Assembly: GCA_937876205.1 (NCBI GenBank)
Contig: CALEII010000030.1
Location: forward strand, 1-64,000
Source: an uncultured Clostridia bacterium
GTDB taxonomy: Bacteria > Bacillota > Clostridia > Oscillospirales > Acutalibacteraceae
Reading direction: 5' to 3'
DNA: 64,000 nucleotides
Shown here: piece by piece, positions 15,332-24,049 of the stretch
Numbering within the stretch: the stretch's first letter is position 1
Layout: the number at the start of each line of letters is the position of its first letter
The notes under the pieces: generated by a model
What the model saw: only the letters and a program-made list of their open reading frames with translations
Told to the model about the DNA's origin: nothing
Databases searched by the model: none
Position numbers and translations under genes: made by a program

Positions 15332-15982
15332 TCAATCGAGTGTTTCAAGACCTGCAGACACACGAAGAACGATTCTTGCGTCCATAGCTGTAACATTGCC
15401 GTCTTTGTCAACGTCAGCAAGTTCATCCTGTTCCATTGTGAATTCGATAACCTGTGCAGCTCTGCGAAGGATAAGTCTTGCATCAGCAGCTGTAACTCTT
15501 CCGTCACCGTCAACGTCACCCATACCGATTTCCATTTCATCGGGATGCTCGGGCTCTTCGTCAGGATTCTTCTGAGTGAGAGCTTCTTCATCAAAGTCGA
15601 AGAGGTTGCCCATAACCTTGAGAGGATCATATGTGATGATGAGATCCTTGTTGCCTGTGATTGCTGAAAGCTGCCAGCCGAGCTCGTCAACAAGAGTCTG
15701 AAGCATCTTTTCTGCCTGTTCTTTTGTCATAGCTTCAAGATTTTCCTTGTTCATTGTGCCGATAAGCTGAATAACGATACCTGTGACATCCATAATGCCT
15801 TCGTTTGAAAGAATGCTTTCAACGATGGGAGACTCAAGAAGAGCACCGATGTTGAAGCCGCCTTCGCCGCCTTCTTCTGATGAACCGCCGCCGAGAAGAC
15901 CGCCGAGATCAAGAGCAAAAGCAGGTGTCATAAGTGATACGCAAAGAATCACGCTCAGGATAAGTGCAATAATTTTTTTCAT
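15332..15982 (-). CDS. Small secreted protein with C-terminal type I dockerin
   Basis: A 216-residue exported protein (signal peptide MKKIIALILSVILCVSLMTP...FA). Residues 24 to about 145 are a Gly/Glu-rich then helical region of unknown function. Residues 152-212 form a dockerin: two calcium-binding repeats, DVDGDGRVTAADARLILRRA and DVDKDGNVTAMDARIVLRVS, each with the D-x-D-x-D/N-G loop and the helix after it. Dockerins bind cohesin modules of scaffoldins and so attach proteins to cellulosome-like complexes or the surface. No catalytic domain or cohesin is visible in this gene or nearby. AAGGAGTG lies about 8 nt before the ATG. Confidence 0.9.
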   Translation of the reverse strand: MKKIIALILSVILCVSLMTPAFALDLGGLLGGGSSEEGGEGGFNIGALLESPIVESILSNEGIMDVTGIVIQLIGTMNKENLEAMTKEQAEKMLQTLVDELGWQLSAITGNKDLIITYDPLKVMGNLFDFDEEALTQKNPDEEPEHPDEMEIGMGDVDGDGRVTAADARLILRRAAQVIEFTMEQDELADVDKDGNVTAMDARIVLRVSAGLETLD

Positions 15983-16048
15983 TAGAGAAACACTCCTTGT
16001 GAATTATTTTTTGTTTTAATTTTGTTTATGTAAAACCGCAAGGGCAGT

Positions 16049-16933
16049 TTAACCGAGATTTTCAAAAATTCTTTTTAATGTGTTAAGACCGTAGGTTGTG
16101 CCTGTAACAGGAGCTTCCATACCCTCAAATTCAACCGTGACAAAGCCGTCATAACCGTTTGCTTTAAGTGTTGAAAGACACTGATAAACGGGGACATCAC
16201 CGTGGCCGATGATTGCGCCTCTGAGATATGTGCCGCCTCTTGTTTTAAAGAAGCCGTCACAGAAGAGGGGAGCATTGCCGTCTTTTTTATGAAAATCCTT
16301 TGCGTGAACATGGAATGCGTAGGGGGCAAGCCTGCCCACAGCCTCAACGGGGTTTTCATCTGCACACATAAAGTTGCCTATGTCAATAAGCAGCCCGAAA
16401 TTGTCATTTGCAACGCCGTTGACTATTTTTTCAACACGCAGACTCTCCTGACAGAAGAATCCGTGATTTTCTACCGTTGTTCTGATGCCGAAAGTTTTTG
16501 CATACTCAGTGACCTCACGGCAGCCTCTGATTATTGCGGGAAGAGCGTCGTCAAAGCCCTTGAAGCCACGCTTGTCTGCGGCATAGCCTCCGGTGGCATC
16601 GTGTCGCATAAGCTTTACGCCCAGTGCAGCACCGATTTCAACCTCTTTCTTCACACGCTCAATTTCTTTGTCGATATCACCGTCGCAGCCGTTTATGAAG
16701 TCTGCACCGATGGTGTAGCTGACAGGCTCAATGCCTGTTTTTTCACATTCCTCTCTGAGCATTGCGGCGTATTGTACCTTTGACATGTCGCCAATGTTTT
16801 CAAAGCCTACGAAATCGACAAATTCAATGCCGTCAAAGCCTGAATCCTTTGCAATGTGAATGCAATCGACCAGTGTTTTGTTCTCATCATTCACAAGACG
16901 TGAATAACTGTATGTTGTAACGGAAAATTTCAT
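16049..16933 (-). CDS. Sugar phosphate isomerase/epimerase-like TIM-barrel protein
   Basis: A 294-residue member of the xylose-isomerase-like TIM barrel (AP endonuclease 2) superfamily. Typical segments are GFDGIEFVDF near the N-terminus, the metal-site strands TTVENHGFF and LLIDIGNFM, AFHVHAKDFH and the terminal GFVTVEFEG; these supply the usual Glu, Asp, His and Glu ligands. The reaction cannot be specified; relatives include keto-sugar epimerases and inosose dehydratases. GGAGGGATATA precedes the ATG. It lies 12 nt after rarA, so both are likely cotranscribed although functionally unrelated. Confidence 0.85.
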   Translation of the reverse strand: MKFSVTTYSYSRLVNDENKTLVDCIHIAKDSGFDGIEFVDFVGFENIGDMSKVQYAAMLREECEKTGIEPVSYTIGADFINGCDGDIDKEIERVKKEVEIGAALGVKLMRHDATGGYAADKRGFKGFDDALPAIIRGCREVTEYAKTFGIRTTVENHGFFCQESLRVEKIVNGVANDNFGLLIDIGNFMCADENPVEAVGRLAPYAFHVHAKDFHKKDGNAPLFCDGFFKTRGGTYLRGAIIGHGDVPVYQCLSTLKANGYDGFVTVEFEGMEAPVTGTTYGLNTLKRIFENLG

Positions 16934-16945
16934 TATATCCCTCCG

Positions 16946-18214
16946 TTATTTTTTTATTTTGTCCCAGTATTCTTTTGCTGCCTGTTCGTTTTTGTTATCA
17001 CCGTAGGTGTAATAAACAGTGTCTTTAAGAATATCGGGAAGATATTGCTGCTCTACCCAGTGATTGGGATAAGCATGGGGATATTTATAGAACTGCCCTT
17101 TGACCTTTGTGTCAGCGCCGTCATAGTGCATATTCTGGAGCTGTCTCGGTATTGGGCCGTATCTGCCTTTTTCAAGGTCTGCCATTGCGAGTGCTATAGC
17201 ATCGTGCCCCGTGGTGGATTTTGGGGAGTTGCACACAAGAATGACTGCATCTGCGAGAGGAATCCTTGCCTCGGGAAGCCCTACCTGCAAAGCAATATCT
17301 ACTGCCGCTTTGACAATGGGCATTATCATCGGGTAGGCAAGTCCCACATCCTCTGCTGCACATACCATAAGTCTTCTGCACGCAGACGGTAAATCACCTG
17401 CCGCAAGAATTCTTGCAAGGTAGTGGATTGCCGCATCAGGGTCTGAGCCTCTCATTGATTTCTGGAAGGCGGAGAGCAGATCATAGTGCTCGTCGCCGTC
17501 TTTATCGTATTTCAGAGAAGTTTTCTGAGACAGCTGATGTGCATTTTCAAGGGTGATTTTTCTGTTCTCACCCTCTTTGGGGATAACCGAACTCAGACAC
17601 AGCAGCTCAACGGTGTTGATGGATTTTCTCACATCGCCTCCGCAGGCATATGCAATGTGATTTATTACTCCGTCTTCAATATCAAGCCCGCATTTCAGCT
17701 CTTCGCCCATAAAACGGAAGGCTCTTTCAATGGCAGGTATGATATCTTCTGGAGAAACGGTTTTGAATTCAAAAACCGTGGAACGGCTGAGAACAGCACT
17801 GTATATGTAAAAATAGGGATTTTCTGTTGTGGAAGCTATGAGAGTTATTGAGCCGTTTTCAATATACTCAAGCAAGGACTGCTGCTGCTTTTTGTTGAAA
17901 TACTGAATTTCGTCAAGATACAGCAGAATTCCGTTTGATGCTTCGATAGTGTCTATCTGAGAAACTATGTTGCGTATGTCTGCAATTGAAGCGTTGGTGC
18001 CGTTGAGCCTGCAAAGCTTTTTGTTGGTTGATGCGGCAATGATATTTGCGACAGTTGTCTTGCCCGTACCGCTGGGGCCGTAAAAAATCAGGTTGGGAAT
18101 TATACCCGACTGGATTATATTGCGAAGCGGAGCACCTTCTGCCAGCAGATGCTTCTGCCCGACAGCCTCGTCAAGGGACATCGGTCTTATTCTGTCTGCA
18201 AGGGGTGAAGACAT
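16946..18214 (-). CDS. rarA: Replication-associated recombination protein RarA (MgsA)
   Basis: A 422-residue AAA+ ATPase that acts at stalled replication forks. It has the family opening PLADRIRPMSLDEAVGQKHL, Walker A GPSGTGKTT, Walker B LYLDEIQYFN (DEIQ instead of the commoner DEIH), sensor 1 IASTTENPYF, arginine-finger SRSTVFEF and the C-terminal tetramerisation part ending in the conserved YPHAYPNHWVEQQYLPD. I choose the ATG at 18214 because AGAGGA lies 6 nt upstream; an ATG 15 nt earlier has no good site. It is first in a two-gene unit with the sugar isomerase-like gene. Confidence 0.96.
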   Translation of the reverse strand: MSSPLADRIRPMSLDEAVGQKHLLAEGAPLRNIIQSGIIPNLIFYGPSGTGKTTVANIIAASTNKKLCRLNGTNASIADIRNIVSQIDTIEASNGILLYLDEIQYFNKKQQQSLLEYIENGSITLIASTTENPYFYIYSAVLSRSTVFEFKTVSPEDIIPAIERAFRFMGEELKCGLDIEDGVINHIAYACGGDVRKSINTVELLCLSSVIPKEGENRKITLENAHQLSQKTSLKYDKDGDEHYDLLSAFQKSMRGSDPDAAIHYLARILAAGDLPSACRRLMVCAAEDVGLAYPMIMPIVKAAVDIALQVGLPEARIPLADAVILVCNSPKSTTGHDAIALAMADLEKGRYGPIPRQLQNMHYDGADTKVKGQFYKYPHAYPNHWVEQQYLPDILKDTVYYTYGDNKNEQAAKEYWDKIKK

Positions 18215-18311
18215 AGCTTTTCCTCTCATAATTTAATATACACGGTTTATTCTAACATATAATTTAAAAAAAATAAAGAGGAAATTAAAAAATAATTCAA
18301 ATATTTTGTAT

Positions 18312-18344
18312 ATAAAAAGCAGGAACCGGATGAACGGTTCCTGC
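18312..18344 (-). terminator. Terminator of the ABC exporter operon
   Basis: On the minus strand, stem GCAGGAACCG / CGGTTCCTGC followed by TTTTTAT, ten bases past the permease stop. Confidence 0.85.
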
Positions 18345-18354
18345 CTGAGACTTT

Positions 18355-20751
18355 TCAGCTGATTCCCGAGGGAAGCTTGCCGTCAGGAATGTAGCATATT
18401 GAAGTGTCACCGTCTGCTGTTCTGAATGATACAAACCAGCCCTTGTCGGGGTAATCCTGCTCATAAACGGTGTATGAGGCACTGAGTAATGAATTTATAA
18501 CTGCCTTATCTGTGTGTATTTCGTGATTTGTATGAGTATCAACAGTGTTTTCATAACGTGTCCAGTTGCCCTCCTGTGTATTTGTTGATTTAACGGCAGA
18601 ATACCTTGAGACAAAGCATCTTGAAAGACTCTTGAAGATGTATTCAATGTCTTCTGCATAAGCAATTTCTATTGCTTCTTCGGCAGGTATCACCTCAGCT
18701 GTAATGAATCCGGGTGATGCCGTTACCCTGTCATAAATGCCCAGATTTTTAAGAAGGCTTATTGTGTTCACCATATCGGGAGTGATGTGTGTGCAGAAAT
18801 AGGGTGACCACTGATTTGACGGGAGAAACTCTGCGAATTTTGCTGAGAAGGGATTTTCAGTGATTTCTGTTTTTTCGGGCGCAGTATCTGCGGTTATTTC
18901 AGAATCACCGACAGAGAATGATATGAAACCTATGGGCTGAGATGCGGGATAATACTTTTCTTCTGCCGAACGGGAGCTTATGTCCTTATAAAGTGCGTCA
19001 AGCAGCTGAAGTCTGTCTTTTTCCGATAAGGTAAGACTGAAAACCTTGTCAGCGTATCTGCTGTAAATCTCAACATAGTAGTTGTTCCTCAGATTTTTCT
19101 GAGCTTCTGCAACTACCGTTCTGGGTGACTGCTCATAGATATTATATGTCTTTATCTCACCCGTGAACAAATTTTTCAGTGCTGCATCATAGAAGTCGCA
19201 ATCCTCAAGATACAGAGCTTTTTTATATGTTTCGGGAGAAATTTCGTAGAAGCTTCTTTTCAGAGTTTTTCCGTTTTTGAGAGTGTAAATAAACTGAATT
19301 TCACTGTTCAGAGTTCTGTCTGCTTCCTCTGACTCGGTTATTGATCTGTGTACATCAAGAACGGCTTTTATATCCTTTTCGGTTGTGAATTCACCTGTGA
19401 GGCTCTGAGGTGCTGCGTAATAATCCAGGTCGGTTGTGACATATGTCCAGCCGTCTGAAAAAAGTCCGTATTCGGATGTGTTGCTCACAGATGTGACAGA
19501 TACGCTCTGAATGTCACTGAGCTCGGGCAGCTTCTGTGAAAAGCCGAAGAGTCCGCTGTTAAAAATAAGTGTGATTGCAACGGAAACGGCAATTCCCACA
19601 GGCAGTTTGTAAAGCCCTCTTGCAAATTTTTTCATATCCCTTAAAACAACGGCTTCAAGTATCAGGTGAACTGCGGCAAAAGCAAGAGCACCGACAATAA
19701 TACCTATGAGCATTTCATCGTCGAAGCTGTTGACTGCATAACAGAATGCCGCAAAGCCTGCAAGGATTGAAACTGTTGTGTTGAGCACTCTGTTTGTGCC
19801 GATAAAACCGCAGATTTCAGCCTTTCTTTTGTTGAAAAGAAGAATCGCAAGGAAGAAGATTGCCACTGTCAGCACAAACCAGAGAAAAGCCGTAAGGAAA
19901 TCGGGAGAAACAGCAGGTACAGTGTCCGTGATTTTCTCTTTTTCACTCAGAGCAAGCTTTGCAATCTGCTCTTTGCCCCAGAAAACGGGGCTGAGAAAGC
20001 CAAACTGATCGGGCAGAGTTGCCACACTGTCGTTATAGTTGTAGTTGTAATCGTTGATGAATGAAAATCGCTGACCGTAAGGTGTGCCGTAGAGAAATGT
20101 GTCCATAAGTGCCTGAATGCTGAAAAGGAACACATCGGGAATGAACAGAATAAATGTTGAAAATATTGCAGTCTCAAAGGTTGTGCCTACTGCCGCAAAA
20201 ACTGCCGATGTAACTGTGAATGAGGTGGCTGCAAGTAGGAAAAAATAAATAAAATAGAACGTTGCAGCTTTGAAAAGTGACAGTGAATATCCCACCGAGA
20301 ATATGTTTGCGAAGAAAATGACAAGCATAGGCAGTGCCACAGCGATGAAAAGCATCAGAATGCCCGAGAAATATTTACCGCAGAACAGCTTTGTTCTTGT
20401 TATTCCCAGTGAGTAGTAGACATTCACCATTTTCTTGGATGTGATAAAGTTGAATGAACAGATAGCAGCCACAATACCGCAGGCAACAACAGCAAGAATC
20501 AGGAAAAATGACATATACTCTGCATCACGGAAGATAAGAAAATGATATTTTTCTTTGTTTATAATGTATTCGCTGATGTTACCGTTTTCGTCGTAAAGCG
20601 CAGTTGTGCCGAAAAGCTCTGTTATTGTGTAAAGCGTTGTGCAGAATGTGATAATACCGCACATAATCAGGCCTGCAAGTGTTGTCAGACTTTTGAAGCC
20701 TTGCCTGAATGTGAAGGCAATCGCATTACCTGATGATTTCTTTGAAGTCAT
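18355..20751 (-). CDS. ABC transporter permease with large extracytoplasmic loop
   Basis: A 798-residue membrane protein. Six hydrophobic segments fill the first 310 or so residues, two or three more follow to about residue 420, and the remaining 380 residues form a soluble extracytoplasmic-type domain with no catalytic motif that I recognise. The gene overlaps the end of the ATP-binding gene by 26 bp, so the pair forms one exporter of the ABC-2/YtrB-C style found in clostridia. I start at 20751 because GGAGGG is 8 nt away; the ATG at 20757 is too close to it and the one at 20790 has no site. Substrate unknown; peptide, lantibiotic or cell-wall stress roles are typical of the family. Confidence 0.85.
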   Translation of the reverse strand: MTSKKSSGNAIAFTFRQGFKSLTTLAGLIMCGIITFCTTLYTITELFGTTALYDENGNISEYIINKEKYHFLIFRDAEYMSFFLILAVVACGIVAAICSFNFITSKKMVNVYYSLGITRTKLFCGKYFSGILMLFIAVALPMLVIFFANIFSVGYSLSLFKAATFYFIYFFLLAATSFTVTSAVFAAVGTTFETAIFSTFILFIPDVFLFSIQALMDTFLYGTPYGQRFSFINDYNYNYNDSVATLPDQFGFLSPVFWGKEQIAKLALSEKEKITDTVPAVSPDFLTAFLWFVLTVAIFFLAILLFNKRKAEICGFIGTNRVLNTTVSILAGFAAFCYAVNSFDDEMLIGIIVGALAFAAVHLILEAVVLRDMKKFARGLYKLPVGIAVSVAITLIFNSGLFGFSQKLPELSDIQSVSVTSVSNTSEYGLFSDGWTYVTTDLDYYAAPQSLTGEFTTEKDIKAVLDVHRSITESEEADRTLNSEIQFIYTLKNGKTLKRSFYEISPETYKKALYLEDCDFYDAALKNLFTGEIKTYNIYEQSPRTVVAEAQKNLRNNYYVEIYSRYADKVFSLTLSEKDRLQLLDALYKDISSRSAEEKYYPASQPIGFISFSVGDSEITADTAPEKTEITENPFSAKFAEFLPSNQWSPYFCTHITPDMVNTISLLKNLGIYDRVTASPGFITAEVIPAEEAIEIAYAEDIEYIFKSLSRCFVSRYSAVKSTNTQEGNWTRYENTVDTHTNHEIHTDKAVINSLLSASYTVYEQDYPDKGWFVSFRTADGDTSICYIPDGKLPSGIS

Positions 20752-21625
20752 AATCATTACCCTCCATTTCCTGTAAGAATATTTCCTCAAGAGAAAGACT
20801 GATTTTCTCCGTCACGGCGGGAGAAAGCAGCTTAATCTGTTCTTCAGCCTCTGAGGTGTCGCCGTTGACGGTAAACATTGCAAGCTGACCGTCTTTTGTG
20901 AGATTTTCACACTTTATATTATCAAACTCCTCCAGAGTGAATTCCCTTGCAAAAGCAAGACGGAATTTTGTTCTGCCCTGTGACAGCTCATCGACGGAGC
21001 CTGTTACTGAAATCTTTTTGCCGTTGATGATGCCGATGTGGTCGCACAGATTTTCAAGCTCCTGCAGATTGTGTGATGAAATTATTACAGAAGTGTTGTT
21101 TTCGCTGATTGTTTCTTTCAGAAGTCCTTTCATCAGCAGTCTTTTCTGAGGGTCGATGCCGTCAAAGGATTCATCAAGCAGCAGCACTTTAGGATGTGTT
21201 GACAGTGCCAGCACCATTTCAGCCTGTCTCTGCATACCCTTTGAAAAGCCTGCAATTCTCTTTTTCGGGTCAAGACCGAATGCCTCAACAAGCCTTGTGA
21301 ATGTGCTGTAGTCAAAACGGTCATAGTAGCCGTTGTAGAAGTCAGCCATTTTTACCATATTTGCATACGGACCGAAATACAGGTCATCGGGCATAAAGAA
21401 AAGCTGCTTCTTTTTCTTTTCGTTGTTGAATATGTTCTCACCGTCAAAAAGCACTTCACCTTTTTCGGGCTTGTAGATGCCGCAGATGTTTTTAAGAAGA
21501 GTTGTTTTTCCTGCTCCGTTATAGCCTACAAGTCCGTATACACTGCCTTTGTCCACACTCAGGGAAATATCCTGCAGCGCAGTGAATTTACCGAATTGCT
21601 TCGTGAGATTCTTTACTTCAATCAT
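20726..21625 (-). CDS. ABC transporter ATP-binding protein (YtrB-like)
   Basis: A 299-residue ATPase with Walker A GYNGAGKTTLLKN, the Q loop region, a divergent signature FSKGMQRQAEMVL (in place of LSGGQ), Walker B VLLLDESFDGIDP and the H-loop SSHNLQELE. The C-terminal 80 residues are the usual accessory domain of the CcmA/YtrB class. AGGAGG precedes the ATG. Cotranscribed with the overlapping permease. The GntR-type regulator that usually starts ytr-like operons is absent here. Confidence 0.93.
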   Translation of the reverse strand: MIEVKNLTKQFGKFTALQDISLSVDKGSVYGLVGYNGAGKTTLLKNICGIYKPEKGEVLFDGENIFNNEKKKKQLFFMPDDLYFGPYANMVKMADFYNGYYDRFDYSTFTRLVEAFGLDPKKRIAGFSKGMQRQAEMVLALSTHPKVLLLDESFDGIDPQKRLLMKGLLKETISENNTSVIISSHNLQELENLCDHIGIINGKKISVTGSVDELSQGRTKFRLAFAREFTLEEFDNIKCENLTKDGQLAMFTVNGDTSEAEEQIKLLSPAVTEKISLSLEEIFLQEMEGNDYDFKEIIR

Positions 21626-21660
21626 AATAAAACCTCCTTTGTTCTGTACCTTATGCTTTT

Positions 21661-21689
21661 ATTATAGAAACAGTTCAGCCTCAGGTCAA
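21661..21689 (-). promoter_or_regulatory. Promoter of the ABC exporter operon
   Basis: Minus strand TTGACC (21684-21689), 17-bp spacer, TATAAT (21661-21666), 36 bp before the start codon. Confidence 0.75.
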
Positions 21690-21734
21690 TAGAATTGGCT
21701 AATCTTAACATCTTCTTTGACAAATCTTAATAAA

Positions 21735-21921
21735 CAATAATTTGTCGGGCTGTGCCCGACAAAAATTCGCAATTGGAAATTCGCAATTCGCAATTGTGGA
21801 AGGGGCATTGCCCCTTAAACCCCATTATAATGGTTCAAAAGGCGGAGCCTTTTCCGAAATTGCGCATTGATAATTGCTAATTGCCAATTACAATAATTTA
21901 TCGCACAGCGATAAATTATTG
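21735..21921 (-). repeat. CAATAATTT hairpin-bounded element, copy A
   Basis: A 187-bp element. Both ends are hairpins built on a constant CAATAATTT arm: left TTTGTCGGGC / GCCCGACAAA, right CAATAATTTATCGC / GCGATAAATTATTG. The interior has AATTG-rich tracts and further hairpins (GGGGC ATT GCCCC, AAAGGC GGA GCCTTTT). Compared with copies B and C it lies on the minus strand. It fills most of the gap between the divergent ABC and cytidylyltransferase promoters. Copies B and C share the ends and layout but have different interior stems. Confidence 0.8.
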
Positions 21922-21931
21922 TTTCTCTCTC

Positions 21932-21960
21932 TTGATAATTGCCGTATGTTATGATAAAAT
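21932..21960 (+). promoter_or_regulatory. Promoter of the cytidylyltransferase-glycosyltransferase operon
   Basis: TTGATA (21932-21937), 17-bp spacer, TAAAAT (21955-21960) with an upstream TGA. It begins only 11 bp after repeat element copy A. Confidence 0.7.
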
Positions 21961-21988
21961 ATACAAAATCATCTTCGGGGGTGTTTTT

Positions 21989-22690
21989 GTGGTTTATGCG
22001 GCGGTGCTGGCAGGCGGCAGCGGTTTGCGTATGGGCGGCAGTGTTCCCAAGCAATTCCTTTGCGTATGCGGTGTACCTGTTATAATCAGAAGTATTGAAG
22101 CTTTTGCCGCAAGCGGCAGTGTTGATAAAATCTTTGTTGCCGTGTCGGCAGATTATGTTGACTACACACGGGCGCTTATCAAAAAATTCATTCCCTCAGC
22201 CGAGGTAAGTGTTGTTGCAGGCGGCAGAAACAGAAATGAAACTCTGTTGAATGTGCTTCACAGTATTGAAAATATAGATGACGGTGATGTTATTCTCACT
22301 CACGATGCCGTAAGACCGTTTATTGATAAGCGTATAATTGATGAGAATATCTCTGCGGCAAGGGAATACGGGGCGTGCAACACTGTTGTTCCGGCTGTTG
22401 ACACCATTCTCAGAAGCTCAGACGGCAGATTTATTGAGAGTGTCCCTGTCAGAAGTGAGATTTTTCACGCACAGACACCCCAGAGCTTCGGCGTGAAGAA
22501 GCTGCTGTCACTTTATGAAAAGCTCAGTGAAGAAGAAATGGAGAAATTCACTGATTCCTGCTCTGTTTTTCTCAGCGCAGGGGAGAGGGTGTTCCTTGTC
22601 ACGGGTGACAGAAATAATATCAAGCTCACATATCCCGAGGATATTGAAAGAGCAGAGAATATAATAAAATGCAAAGAGGATAAAGAATGA
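21989..22690 (+). CDS. TarI/IspD-family cytidylyltransferase, TarI-like
   Basis: A 233-residue nucleotidyltransferase. I start it at GTG 21989, after GGGGGTG, because upstream codons belong to the repeat element and give a non-homologous extension. The nucleotide site reads VLAGGSGLRMGG...PKQF; AGG in place of the IspD AAG, together with THDAVRPF, PVR, QTPQSFGVKKLLSLYEKL and NIKLTYPEDIE, is closer to TarI, ribitol-5-phosphate cytidylyltransferase, than to IspD. TarI makes CDP-ribitol for teichoic acid or capsule. The stop overlaps the next gene's start (ATGA), a glycosyltransferase, which fits a cell-wall glycan role. IspD (isoprenoid) function is not excluded; a genome-wide look for a separate ispD would decide. 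Confidence 0.82.
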   Translation: MVYAAVLAGGSGLRMGGSVPKQFLCVCGVPVIIRSIEAFAASGSVDKIFVAVSADYVDYTRALIKKFIPSAEVSVVAGGRNRNETLLNVLHSIENIDDGDVILTHDAVRPFIDKRIIDENISAAREYGACNTVVPAVDTILRSSDGRFIESVPVRSEIFHAQTPQSFGVKKLLSLYEKLSEEEMEKFTDSCSVFLSAGERVFLVTGDRNNIKLTYPEDIERAENIIKCKEDKE

Positions 22691-24048
22691 ACCGTTTGTC
22701 AGTTATAATTCCCGTTTATAACGGAGAAAAGTATATAGAAGAAACACTTGAAAGTATGGTCACTCAGACTGTTGAGAATTTTGAAGTCATTATTGTTGAT
22801 GACGGCTCAACTGACGGCACTGCGGAAATCTGCAGAAAATACTGCAATGAATACAATGATTTTTATTTTATTCAGCAGGAGCATAAGGGCGTTTATGCCG
22901 CAAGAAACGCAGGTATAGAGAAAGCAAAGTGTGATTATCTGCTTTTTCTTGACTGCGCAGACCTTCTCACATCAGAGTCTGTTGAGGCAATTTATAAGTG
23001 TATTGACGAGAATAATGCTGACATAGTCACCGGCAGATGCTGGCGCAACGGCGATATTGAGTATGAATACGACAAGGCTCTTGATATAGTTGCCACAATG
23101 CCTGAGGTTGAGACTCTTGAAAGCTGGCTTCTTAAGAATTGGGAGCTGGGAGCCAAGGCAATTCACAAAAAGTACCTTGAGCTGTATAACATAAGATTTC
23201 TTGACCTGACTGCATACGGTGAATGGTTGTTTCTTATGCAGATTATAATGAAGGGCGGCAAAATCAGCGGCTGTCCTGATTTTATTCTTGAAAAAACAAT
23301 AAAACACATTGAAGACGGCTTTTCTCAGTTTGAAATGCCCACTTATGACAATATAAAATCAGCAGCTTATGTTATAGGCGAGATTTTTGAGCTGGGCAAG
23401 ACTGCTATTGTTGAGAAAACAGGCACTTTTGACGGCGATGAGTCATATATTCAGGAGATTGTTTACTTCGCATATCAGTTTTATATTGATAATTTCTACC
23501 GTAAGTATTGGTATATGGACGAAAAATCACTTGCTTTTATGAAGGACGAGTTTGAGAAGTATACTCAGTATATACGCCCTGAAAGATTCAAGAAGCTTCA
23601 GGAGAATAATCCCGACATCAGATTGCCCTATTTATATATTGATAAGAATGATGCCGCAAATGAAGCTGAGTTTGCTATCTTTTTTGACCTGACTGACGAA
23701 AAGGCTTACAGACCGTTTCTCAGGTCGCTTTACGCTCAGACATATCCGTTTTTTGAAGTTATGATTAGTGAAAGCAAGTTCAATTCACCTGCATTTCCCG
23801 ATGAATTCAGAAAAATGGAGAATATCAGAGTTCTTCCCGATAAGAATTTTCATACCAATGCAAGAAAACAGGCACACACAGGCAAATGCTTCGAGATAAA
23901 AAGCGGTGAGCCTGTTGACAGACGTGTTCTCAGAGAAACGGCACTTTCAAAGGCACCTGCATTCACGGCACAGTATGTCTTTACCCAGAAACGCAAAACC
24001 CTCGGTTTAAGAAAAACACTTAAGGATAAAGGTCTTAATCTGAACTAA
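22687..24048 (+). CDS. Family 2 glycosyltransferase with degenerate second GT-A repeat
   Basis: A 453-residue protein. The first 230 residues are a GT2 catalytic domain: LSVIIPVYNGEKYIEETLES, VIIVDDGSTDGT, and a DXD-like motif in LLFLDCADLL (DCAD). It should transfer a sugar or alditol phosphate from a nucleotide donor to an acceptor, on the inner membrane face. Residues of about 320-400 look like a second, decayed copy of the same fold (FLRSLYAQTYPFFEVMIS matches ETLESMVTQTVENFEVII) without catalytic residues. There are no membrane segments. It overlaps the TarI-like gene by 4 bp. Repeat element copy B begins at its stop codon. Confidence 0.88.
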   Translation: MNRLSVIIPVYNGEKYIEETLESMVTQTVENFEVIIVDDGSTDGTAEICRKYCNEYNDFYFIQQEHKGVYAARNAGIEKAKCDYLLFLDCADLLTSESVEAIYKCIDENNADIVTGRCWRNGDIEYEYDKALDIVATMPEVETLESWLLKNWELGAKAIHKKYLELYNIRFLDLTAYGEWLFLMQIIMKGGKISGCPDFILEKTIKHIEDGFSQFEMPTYDNIKSAAYVIGEIFELGKTAIVEKTGTFDGDESYIQEIVYFAYQFYIDNFYRKYWYMDEKSLAFMKDEFEKYTQYIRPERFKKLQENNPDIRLPYLYIDKNDAANEAEFAIFFDLTDEKAYRPFLRSLYAQTYPFFEVMISESKFNSPAFPDEFRKMENIRVLPDKNFHTNARKQAHTGKCFEIKSGEPVDRRVLRETALSKAPAFTAQYVFTQKRKTLGLRKTLKDKGLNLN

Positions 24049-24049
24049 A

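Noticed and set aside
16202..16783. Plus-strand ORF of 193 codons
   Set aside because: It lies antisense to the sugar isomerase-like gene, whose protein is clearly conserved; no ribosome binding site precedes it.
21881..21988. Upstream extension of the TarI-like protein
   Set aside because: These codons fall in repeat element copy A and in the promoter; the family N-terminus and the ribosome binding site point to the GTG at 21989.
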